Shown here: piece by piece, positions 1-5,882 of the stretch | Numbering within the stretch: position 1 is the first letter of the stretch | Layout of the letters: each line of letters opens with the position of its first letter | DNA from: Gammaproteobacteria bacterium | Lineage (GTDB): Bacteria > Pseudomonadota > Gammaproteobacteria > Burkholderiales > Burkholderiaceae_C | Direction: 5' to 3' | Assembly (NCBI GenBank): GCA_018903185.1 | Contig: JAHIQV010000071.1 | Span: 1 to 8,311 of the forward strand | Length of the DNA stretch: 8,311 nt | Position numbers and translations under genes: made by a program | The notes under the pieces: model-generated | What the model saw: the letters and a program-made list of their open reading frames with translations, nothing else | What the model was told of the DNA's origin: nothing | Database searches by the model: none

Positions 1-594
1 CAGCAACTGCTCCAGCGCCTGCGTGGCCATGGGGCCGCGCCAGATCATGGCTTCATCCTTGTCGACCAGGAAACCGATCGAGATCACCTGCACGCCGTAG
101 TTCTCCAGCGGCTCCATGGTCTTGCCGTCGACGCTTTCGGGCCGGCCTTCCACACCCATCATCATGGGCTGGCTGGGGCCGTAGATGTCGGCGTCCAGGA
201 TGCCGACCTTGGCGCCCTCGGCGGACAACGCCAGCGCCAGGTTGACCGCCGTCGTGCTCTTGCCCACGCCGCCCTTGCCCGAGGCCACGGCGATGATGTT
301 CTTCACGCTCGGCAGCAGCTGCACGCCGCGCTGCACCGCGTGCGGAATGATCTTGCTGGTCATGTTGATCGACACGTTCTCCACCCCGTCCACCGACTTG
401 GCGGCCGTGATCAGGGCGCGACGCAAGGCAGGCATCTGGCTCTTGGCCGGATAGCCGAGTTCGACATCGAACGACACGTCTCCGTACTGCTCGTTCAGGT
501 TCTTCAGTGCCTTGGTGGACACAAAGTCCTTGCCCGTGTTCGGGTCGGTCACGGTCTGCAGGGCATTGAGCAGCGCTTGTTGGTCGACGGCCAT
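1..594 (-). CDS. apbC: Mrp/ApbC family iron-sulfur cluster carrier P-loop ATPase, 3' end outside window
   Basis: Members of this family (Mrp, ApbC, Ind1, Nbp35) carry and transfer Fe-S clusters in the cytoplasm. The window holds the first 198 codons; the rest, including the C-terminal CxxC that would bind the bridging cluster, lies beyond position 1. Residues 1 to about 85 form the N-terminal MIP18/DUF59-like domain (DPNTGKDFV near 17-25). Residues 100 onward are the ATPase, with the deviant Walker A GKGGVGKST at 106-114, the DADIYGPSQ motif at 134-142 and WRGPM near the visible end. The ATG at 594-592 is preceded by AGGAG (complement of 603-607) 8 nt upstream, which settles the start. It is divergent from metG across 183 bp. 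The family assignment is very secure; apbC and mrp are both used as names. Confidence 0.95.
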   Translation of the reverse strand, partial: MAVDQQALLNALQTVTDPNTGKDFVSTKALKNLNEQYGDVSFDVELGYPAKSQMPALRRALITAAKSVDGVENVSINMTSKIIPHAVQRGVQLLPSVKNIIAVASGKGGVGKSTTAVNLALALSAEGAKVGILDADIYGPSQPMMMGVEGRPESVDGKTMEPLENYGVQVISIGFLVDKDEAMIWRGPMATQALEQLL

Positions 595-602
595 CGAAAG
601 AT

Positions 603-607
603 CTCCT
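603..607 (-). promoter_or_regulatory. Ribosome binding site of the mrp/apbC gene
   Basis: AGGAG on the minus strand, 8 nt before the ATG at 594. It is a near-perfect Shine-Dalgarno match and the strongest one in the window. Confidence 0.8.
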
Positions 608-708
608 GAGGGAAAGACGTGGGTGGATATGCAGAAGTGGCCCGAAGTCTAACGCCCCGATGCCACACCCACCGCCGCACGGGCAAACACACAGCGGACG
701 TGAGGGCT

Positions 709-718
709 TGACGCGTCA
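709..718. repeat. 10-bp perfect palindrome TGACGCGTCA in the mrp/metG intergenic region
   Basis: TGACGCGTCA is self-complementary and lies between the divergent mrp and metG genes, about 60 bp before metG. It overlaps a TTGACG hexamer at 708-713 that looks like a -35 box, but no suitable -10 follows at 16-18 bp on the plus strand. It could be an operator or a chance GC-rich palindrome. I do not recognise a named regulator for it. Confidence 0.35.
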
Positions 719-740
719 GGCGCTGGCGACCGGGGCCGCC

Positions 741-747
741 TAAAATC
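741..747 (+). promoter_or_regulatory. Candidate -10 element (TAAAATC) of metG
   Basis: TAAAAT matches the sigma-70 -10 consensus TATAAT at five of six positions and stands out as an AT-rich island in GC-rich sequence. It would give a 5' leader of roughly 25 nt before the metG ATG at 778. No good -35 box lies 16-18 bp upstream. From general familiarity, TAAAATC close upstream of genes is common in Comamonadaceae, and the same heptamer occurs at 6951-6957 before the DUF3460 gene. Confidence 0.55.
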
Positions 748-777
748 ACGGGTTCCCCCGAAAGAAAGCCCCCAGCC

Positions 778-2832
778 ATGAGCCCGCGTCGCCTGTTCGT
801 CACCACCGCCCTGCCCTATGCCAACGGCCATTTCCACATCGGCCACATCATGGAATACATCCAGGCCGACATCTGGGTGCGTTTCCAGCGCATGCAGGGC
901 CACGAGGTGCACTTCGTCTGCGCTGACGACGCGCACGGTGCGCCGATCATGATCGCGGCCGAAAAGGCCGGCAAGACACCGCAGCAGTTCGTGGCCGACA
1001 TCGCCGCCGGGCGCAAGCCCTACCTGGACGGTTTCCACATCGGCTTCGACAACTGGCACAGCACCGACGGCCCGGAAAACCACGAGCTGGCGCAGGAGAT
1101 CTACCGCGCGCTCAAGGCCAATGATCTGATCGAAACCCGCACCATCGAACAGTTCTTCGACCCACAGAAGAACATGTTCCTGCCCGACCGTTTCATCAAG
1201 GGCGAATGCCCCAAGTGCGGCGCCAAGGACCAGTACGGTGACAACTGCGAGGTCTGCGGCGCCGTCTACGCACCCACCGAGCTGAAGAACCCGTATTCGG
1301 CGCTCTCCGGCGCCCAGCCGGTGCTGAAAAGCTCGGAGCACTTTTTCTTCAAGCTGTCCGACCCGCGCTGCCTCGCCTTCCTAGACCAGTGGACGCAGAG
1401 CGGCGCGGTGCAGCCCGAGGTGCTGAACAAGATCGCCGAGTGGATCGAGCCTGGCGAAGACGGCAAGCCCAGGATGGGTGACTGGGACATCAGCCGCGAT
1501 GCGCCCTATTTCGGCATCGAGATCCCTGACGCACCGGGCAAGTACTTCTACGTCTGGCTGGACGCGCCCATCGGCTACCTCGCTTCGCTCAAGAACCACT
1601 TCAGCAAGACCGGCCGTGACTACGACGCCTTCATGGCCGACCCCACCACCGAGCAGTTCCACTTCATCGGCAAGGACATCATCACCTTCCACACCCTGTT
1701 CTGGCCCGCGATGCTCAAGTTCAGCGGCCGCAAGGTGCCCAACGCCGTGTTCGTGCACGGCTTCCTCACCATCAACAACGGCGAGAAGATGAGCAAGAGC
1801 CGGGGTACCGGCCTGAACCCGCTCAAATACCTGGAACTCGGCATGAACCCCGAGTGGCTGCGGTATTACCTCGCGGCCAAGCTCAGCGGCAAAAACGAGG
1901 ACGTGGACTTCAACCCCGAAGACTTCATGGCCCGGGTCAACAGCGACCTGGTGGGCAAATACATCAACATCGCATCGCGCGCCGCAGGCTTCATCGCCAA
2001 GCGTTTCGATGGGAAGCTGGGCGAGGTCTCGGCCGACGGCGACGCGCTGCTGGACCACCTGGAAGTGGCCGCCCCCAGCATCACCGAGCTGTACGCCGAG
2101 CGCGAATACGGCAAGGCCCTGCGCGAGATCATGCTGCTGGCCGACCGTGTGAACGCCTACGTGGACCAGAACAAGCCCTGGGAACTGGCGAAAAAAGAAG
2201 GCATGGAAGGCCGGCTGCACGACGTGTGCACCACCTGCATCGAAGCCTTCCGCCTGCTCACGCTCTACCTCAAGCCCGTGCTGCCCGCGCTGGCGAAAGA
2301 CGTGGAAGCCTTCCTCAACACCGCCCCGATGGTGTTCGCCGACGCGAACCGCCTGCTCGGCGCCGGCCACGCCATCGGCGCCTACCAGCACCTGATGCAA
2401 CGCGTGGACGTGAAGCAGCTCGACGCCTTGTTTGAACCGCCACCAGCGCCCGAAGAGCCGAAGATCGTCCCCGGTGGTGAACCCATCGCCGAAACCATCG
2501 GCATCGACGACTTCGCCAGGATCGACCTGCGCATCGCGCAGATCGTCAACTGCGAAGCGGTGGAAGGCTCCACCAAACTGCTGCGCCTCACACTCGACGT
2601 GGGAGAAGGCCGCACGCGCAACGTGTTCAGCGGCATCGCCAGCATGTACAAGCCAGAAGACCTGGTGGGCAAACTCACCGTGATGGTCGCCAACCTGGCG
2701 CCACGCAAGATGAAGTTCGGCGTCAGCGAGGGCATGGTGCTCGCCGCCAGTCACGCCGACGAAAAGGCCCAGCCCGGCATCCACATCCTCAACCCCTGGC
2801 CGGGCGCCCAGCCGGGCATGCGGATCCACTGA
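778..2832 (+). CDS. metG: Methionine--tRNA ligase (methionyl-tRNA synthetase)
   Basis: Cytoplasmic class I aminoacyl-tRNA synthetase that charges initiator and elongator tRNA-Met with methionine, using ATP. The 684-aa protein is full length for the long homodimeric form. Visible features in order are a textbook HIGH signature at 20-23, a zinc knuckle with paired CxxC (Cys144, Cys147, Cys157, Cys160), the KMSKS loop at 337-341, the helical anticodon-binding region from about 390 to 540, and a C-terminal OB-fold tRNA-binding domain (Trbp111-like) from about 576 to the end, linked by a Pro/Glu-rich stretch. The ATG at 778 has only a weak purine-rich site (GAAAGAAAG, 760-768) upstream, but the sequence right after it is the conserved start of the Rossmann fold. 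The next gene begins 9 nt after the stop, so the two are probably co-transcribed. Confidence 0.98.
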   Translation: MSPRRLFVTTALPYANGHFHIGHIMEYIQADIWVRFQRMQGHEVHFVCADDAHGAPIMIAAEKAGKTPQQFVADIAAGRKPYLDGFHIGFDNWHSTDGPENHELAQEIYRALKANDLIETRTIEQFFDPQKNMFLPDRFIKGECPKCGAKDQYGDNCEVCGAVYAPTELKNPYSALSGAQPVLKSSEHFFFKLSDPRCLAFLDQWTQSGAVQPEVLNKIAEWIEPGEDGKPRMGDWDISRDAPYFGIEIPDAPGKYFYVWLDAPIGYLASLKNHFSKTGRDYDAFMADPTTEQFHFIGKDIITFHTLFWPAMLKFSGRKVPNAVFVHGFLTINNGEKMSKSRGTGLNPLKYLELGMNPEWLRYYLAAKLSGKNEDVDFNPEDFMARVNSDLVGKYINIASRAAGFIAKRFDGKLGEVSADGDALLDHLEVAAPSITELYAEREYGKALREIMLLADRVNAYVDQNKPWELAKKEGMEGRLHDVCTTCIEAFRLLTLYLKPVLPALAKDVEAFLNTAPMVFADANRLLGAGHAIGAYQHLMQRVDVKQLDALFEPPPAPEEPKIVPGGEPIAETIGIDDFARIDLRIAQIVNCEAVEGSTKLLRLTLDVGEGRTRNVFSGIASMYKPEDLVGKLTVMVANLAPRKMKFGVSEGMVLAASHADEKAQPGIHILNPWPGAQPGMRIH

Positions 2833-2841
2833 CCGCCATCG

Positions 2842-3582
2842 ATGTTCGAGCCCATCCGCGGTTTCACCAGCCTCAAGCGCACGCCGCAGGCCGACCTGAA
2901 GCTCGGCACCGTGCTGGCTTTCGTGGCCGGTGCGACCAACGCGGGCGGTTTTCTGGCGGTGGGCCAGTACACCTCGCACATGACGGGCATGGTCTCGGCC
3001 ATGGCCGACAACCTGGTGCTCGGCCAGTTCGTGCTGGCCGGCGCCGCACTGGCCGCGGTACTGGCCTTTCTGCTGGGCGCCATGAGCACCGCCTGGCTGG
3101 TGAACTGGGGCATGCGGCTGCAGCTGCGCAGCGCCTACGGCCTGCCACTGCTGATCGAAGCGGTGCTGCTGCTGGTGTTCGGCATCTTCGGCGCCGCCAT
3201 GAGCCTGTGGCACACCGTGTTCCTGCCGGTCACGGTGGTGCTGCTCTGTTACATCATGGGACTGCAGAACGCCGTGATCACCAAGATCTCGCAGGCGCGC
3301 ATCCGCACCACGCACGTGACCGGCCTGGTCACCGATCTGGGCATCGAGCTGGGCAAGCTGCTGTACGTGAACCGGCATCCGGACATGCGACCGGTGCGCG
3401 CTGACCGCGAACGCCTGCGCGTGCATGCGCAACTCGTGCTGAGCTTCCTGGTGGGCGGCATCGCCGGTGCGCTCGGCTTCAAATACCTGGGCTACATCAG
3501 CACCGTGCCGCTGGCGATCACCCTGCTGTTGCTGGTGATGCGCCCGGCGCTGGATGACTGGCAGCGCCTGCGAGCCGACTGA
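2842..3582 (+). CDS. YoaK/DUF1275 family integral membrane protein
   Basis: A 246-aa polytopic inner-membrane protein of the DUF1275 (YoaK) family, whose substrate and function are not established. About six hydrophobic segments are visible (roughly 20-42, 62-90, 102-122, 126-150, 190-210 and 213-233). The family hallmark TSHMTG lies at 44-49 after a GATNAGG stretch, and a second copy, TTHVTG, lies at 156-161 after GLQNA, which points to an internal duplication. The ATG follows the metG stop by 9 nt with no clear Shine-Dalgarno, so translation may depend on coupling to metG. The stop is 6 nt from the end of the convergent lipoprotein gene. Membership of the family is well supported; any transport role is inference. 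Confidence 0.88.
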   Translation: MFEPIRGFTSLKRTPQADLKLGTVLAFVAGATNAGGFLAVGQYTSHMTGMVSAMADNLVLGQFVLAGAALAAVLAFLLGAMSTAWLVNWGMRLQLRSAYGLPLLIEAVLLLVFGIFGAAMSLWHTVFLPVTVVLLCYIMGLQNAVITKISQARIRTTHVTGLVTDLGIELGKLLYVNRHPDMRPVRADRERLRVHAQLVLSFLVGGIAGALGFKYLGYISTVPLAITLLLLVMRPALDDWQRLRAD

Positions 3583-3588
3583 GCGGGC

Positions 3589-4101
3589 TCAGCGGCTGCG
3601 ATCCAGATCCGGATCGCGCACCGACATCGTGGAGACCACCCGCAGATCGGGGTTGAACACCACCGTGAACAGCTTGGCGTCGCCTTCGTTCGGACCATCC
3701 CGGTAACGCCAGTCGTAGTGGGTCTCCTGCTTCAGGGCATAGGGCGTGATTTTCATCGGCTTGCCCAGCATGCGCCGCACCTCCTCCATCGGCATGCCGG
3801 GCTGGATGCGCTCGAAGTTGTGTGGTGCGAGCACCTGGCGCAGCGCGGCCATCTTGCCGTCGGCCCCGATGGTGATCTGGTAGTTCTGATACCCGGCGGG
3901 CTGCCGGTTGTACTCATAGATCTGAGCCCCGTCGTCGCCCTCCCACACCGCTTCGGGCGCGCCGAACCGCTCGCGCACATCGGCCTCGGTGGAGACGCCT
4001 TCTTCCAGTTCGCTGATGTTCTGCGGGTCGCAGGCCGTCACGCCCAGCAGGAGGCCGAGCGCCAGGGTCAGCGCAGCGAATCGGTGTGGTTGGCTTTTCA
4101 T
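3589..4101 (-). CDS. BamE/SmpA-like lipoprotein with two tandem repeat domains
   Basis: A 170-aa predicted lipoprotein. Residues 1-23 are a signal peptide (basic MKSQPHR, then a Leu/Ala-rich core) ending in lipobox VTAC, so Cys24 would be lipidated by Lgt and cleaved by LspA. The mature part holds two copies of an SmpA/OmlA-like unit at about 29-91 and 96-165. Each has a [EQ][EP]G(V/M)xxE(A/E)(D/E)VRxx(F/L)G(A/K)P start, a tyrosine-rich strand and a closing beta hairpin. BamE itself, a small partner of the beta-barrel assembly machine, has one such unit. Residue +2 after the lipid Cys is Asp, the inner-membrane retention signal in E. coli. AGAGGGG (complement of 4111-4117) 9 nt upstream supports the start. 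It is divergent from the SulP gene. It is unlikely to be the principal BamE; the exact role is unknown. Confidence 0.82.
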   Translation of the reverse strand: MKSQPHRFAALTLALGLLLGVTACDPQNISELEEGVSTEADVRERFGAPEAVWEGDDGAQIYEYNRQPAGYQNYQITIGADGKMAALRQVLAPHNFERIQPGMPMEEVRRMLGKPMKITPYALKQETHYDWRYRDGPNEGDAKLFTVVFNPDLRVVSTMSVRDPDLDRSR

Positions 4102-4122
4102 GGTCGGGTGCCCCTCTTCATG

Positions 4123-4135
4123 CCGTTTGCAACGG
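4123..4135. repeat. Inverted repeat CCGTT-TGC-AACGG
   Basis: Five-base perfect arms around a 3-nt centre, just downstream of the candidate minus-strand -10 at 4143-4148. It therefore lies near the start of the lipoprotein mRNA. It could be an operator or a small 5' hairpin. It is short, so chance is possible. Confidence 0.35.
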
Positions 4136-4158
4136 AAAAATCAGTGTAAACCCCCATC

Positions 4159-4171
4159 CAGAACCGTTCTG
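4159..4171. repeat. 13-nt palindrome CAGAAC-C-GTTCTG
   Basis: Six-base perfect arms around a single central base. It sits where the -35 of the candidate minus-strand promoter would be and about 45 bp before the SulP start. The compact symmetry is typical of a dimeric regulator site. I cannot name the regulator. Confidence 0.45.
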
Positions 4172-4196
4172 CCTGTAAGTTCCGGTCATCGTCGCC

Positions 4197-4202
4197 AAAG
4201 GT
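4197..4202 (+). promoter_or_regulatory. Ribosome binding site of the SulP gene, start-deciding
   Basis: AAAGGT is the only Shine-Dalgarno-like sequence before the SulP gene. It is 12 nt from the ATG at 4214, which is long, and 6 nt from an in-frame TTG at 4208, which is closer to ideal. The TTG start would add just two residues (Met-Arg). I keep the ATG because it is the stronger initiator, but the spacing favours the TTG. Confidence 0.5.
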
Positions 4203-4213
4203 AACATTTGCGC

Positions 4214-5857
4214 ATGCTGAAAAACCTGCCTCCGCTGGCCCCGTTTCGCCCTCGATTGCTGAACGACCTCAAAGGCTACAACGGCGAGAAACTGGTCAAG
4301 GACATGGGCGCCGGTGCCACCGTGGGCATCGTGGACCTCCCGCTGGCGATGGCGTTTGCCATCGCCAGCGGGCTCAAGCCCGAGGCAGGCCTGTGGACGG
4401 CCATCATCGCGGGCTTCATCATCTCCGCCCTGGGCGGCACATCGGTGCAGATCGGTGGCCCGGCCGGTGCCTTCATCGTCATCGTCTACGGCATCGTCGA
4501 GCGCTATGGCGTGGCCAACCTGCTGATCGCCACCGCCAGCGCGGGTGTGCTGCTGTTCCTGCTCGGCCTGTTCCGGCTCGGCACCCTGGTGCGCTACGTG
4601 CCGGTGAGTGTGGTGATCGGGTTCACCAACGGCATCGCGGTGCTGATCGGGCTGTCGCAGGTGCGCGACTGGCTGGGGCTGGACATTGCCAAGATGCCGG
4701 GCGATTTCTTCGGCCAGATCGGCACGCTCAGCCAGCACCTGCAAAGCTTCAACCCCTATGCGTTCGGGTTGGGAACGCTGTGTGTGATCGGCCTCTTCAT
4801 CTGGCCGCGCCTGTGGGCGGTGGATTCGCAGTTCCGCCGCCAGCTCGACCAGATCCACACCGTGAGCGCGCTCAAGGCCACCTCGCGCCTGCCGGCACCG
4901 GTGGTGGCGCTGGTCACGCTCTCGCTGCTGGCCTGGGCCATGAGCATGCCGGTGGACACCATCGGCAGCCGGTTTGGCGGCATTCCGCAAGGGGTTCCTG
5001 CGTTCGCGCTGCCGGCGTTCTCCTGGGACACGGTGCGCCTGCTGGTCACGCCCACGCTGACCCTCGCGCTGCTCGGCGCCATCGAGTCCTTGCTGTGTGC
5101 CCGCGTGGCCGACCAACTGAGCGACACCCCCAAGCACGACCCCAACCAGGAGCTCATGGCGCAAGGCGTGGCCAACGTGGTGGTGCCTTTCTTCGGTGGC
5201 ATGCCGGCCACCGGAACCATCGCCCGCACCGTGACCAATATCCGCTCGGGTGCGGTGTCGCCCGTGGCCGGCATCGTGCACGCAGCGACGCTGGCCGCGG
5301 TGGTGCTGCTCGCGGCCCCCATGGCCCAGCACATACCACTGGCCGTGCTGGCCGGCGTCCTGCTGTTCGTGGCCTGGAACATGGGGGAGTGGCGCGAGTT
5401 CGGCCGCCTCAAACAGTTCAGCAACCACTACCGCCTGATGATGGTGTCCACCTTCCTGGTGACCATCGTCTTCGACCTGACCGTGGCGGTGGAGCTCGGC
5501 CTGGTGATGGCCTGCTTCCTCTTTGTGCGGCGCCAGAGTGACATCTTCCGGGCCGACCCGCTGGCCAGCAATCAACACCAGCTCACCTACCGCCTCTACG
5601 GTTCGCTGTTCTTCGGCGCCGTGGCCAAGATCGATCCTATCGTCACCGCGGTGGAGCAGGGCCCCGCAGGCATGAACGTGATGCTCGACGCCAGCCAGCT
5701 GATCTCGCTCGACACCACCGGTCTCGACGCACTGGAGCAGTTGCACAGGACGGTGGAAAAGCGCGGCGGGCATCTGGGCATGGTGGGTGTGAACCCTCAA
5801 CCGCGATCGCTGATCGAGCGCTCGGGTTTTGCCGCCCACCTGCACACCTTCCACTGA
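4214..5857 (+). CDS. SulP family inorganic anion transporter with C-terminal STAS domain (possible bicarbonate carrier)
   Basis: A 547-aa inner-membrane transporter of the SLC26/SulP family, whose bacterial members move sulfate, bicarbonate or dicarboxylates, usually by symport with Na+ or H+. The membrane part covers about 30-435. It includes the TM1 signature VGIVDLPLAMAFAIASG (37-53), the TM3 motif GTSVQIGGPAGAF (75-87) and the conserved TM8-TM10 block from about 290 to 347 with Glu291, HDPNQEL and PATGTIARTVT. The cytoplasmic STAS domain runs from about 440 to the end, with its core loop DASQLISLDTTG at 492-503. The carbonic anhydrase-like gene starts 25 nt downstream on the same strand, which points to bicarbonate rather than sulfate. 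That substrate is inferred from context only. The length is normal for the family. An in-frame TTG at 4208 is an alternative start. Confidence 0.93.
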   Translation: MLKNLPPLAPFRPRLLNDLKGYNGEKLVKDMGAGATVGIVDLPLAMAFAIASGLKPEAGLWTAIIAGFIISALGGTSVQIGGPAGAFIVIVYGIVERYGVANLLIATASAGVLLFLLGLFRLGTLVRYVPVSVVIGFTNGIAVLIGLSQVRDWLGLDIAKMPGDFFGQIGTLSQHLQSFNPYAFGLGTLCVIGLFIWPRLWAVDSQFRRQLDQIHTVSALKATSRLPAPVVALVTLSLLAWAMSMPVDTIGSRFGGIPQGVPAFALPAFSWDTVRLLVTPTLTLALLGAIESLLCARVADQLSDTPKHDPNQELMAQGVANVVVPFFGGMPATGTIARTVTNIRSGAVSPVAGIVHAATLAAVVLLAAPMAQHIPLAVLAGVLLFVAWNMGEWREFGRLKQFSNHYRLMMVSTFLVTIVFDLTVAVELGLVMACFLFVRRQSDIFRADPLASNQHQLTYRLYGSLFFGAVAKIDPIVTAVEQGPAGMNVMLDASQLISLDTTGLDALEQLHRTVEKRGGHLGMVGVNPQPRSLIERSGFAAHLHTFH

Positions 5858-5870
5858 AAACCCCAGCCGC

Positions 5871-5877
5871 AGGGTGA
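5871..5877 (+). promoter_or_regulatory. Ribosome binding site of the carbonic anhydrase-like gene
   Basis: AGGGTGA ends 5 nt before the ATG at 5883. It supports that ATG over upstream in-frame starts inside the SulP gene, such as the TTG at 5829, which would add 18 residues with no family resemblance. Confidence 0.65.
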
Positions 5878-5882
5878 CCGCC

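Larger units (their letters stand above)
4102..4213. promoter_or_regulatory. Divergent control region between the lipoprotein and SulP genes
   Basis: This 112-bp gap must hold the promoters for both flanking genes and is visibly more AT-rich than the surroundings. On the minus strand TACACT (complement of 4143-4148) is a plausible -10 for the lipoprotein gene, though its -35 region is weak. Two 13-nt inverted repeats flank this -10, at 4123-4135 and 4159-4171. No convincing plus-strand promoter for the SulP gene could be picked out by eye. Confidence 0.55.

Noticed and set aside
731..760. CGGGG...CCCCG pair around the metG TAAAATC box, resembling the hairpin at 6942-6967
   Set aside because: Only 5 bp with a 20-nt loop; too weak to claim a shared architecture.
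649..1341. A 230-codon minus-strand frame across the mrp/metG gap and the start of metG
   Set aside because: No domain and no ribosome site; it runs antisense to the conserved catalytic start of metG.
1381..3432. A 683-codon open frame on the minus strand opposite metG and the DUF1275 gene
   Set aside because: It is His/Gly/Gln/Val-rich with no recognisable domain, the typical antisense reading of a GC-rich gene. The plus strand carries the real proteins with clear motifs.
3572..3590. GAGCC...GGCTC inverted repeat at the junction of the convergent DUF1275 and lipoprotein genes, as a two-way terminator
   Set aside because: Only 5-bp arms with a 9-nt loop and no T-run on either side; expected by chance at this GC content.
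4393..5541. A 382-codon plus-strand frame inside the SulP gene
   Set aside because: Arg/His/Ala/Gly-rich out-of-frame reading, no start context, fully within the transporter gene.
4214..5857. Naming the SulP gene as a sulfate permease (cysA/sulP) or as bicA
   Set aside because: The family is clear, but residues that fix the substrate cannot be judged by eye, and the neighbouring anhydrase is only contextual evidence.
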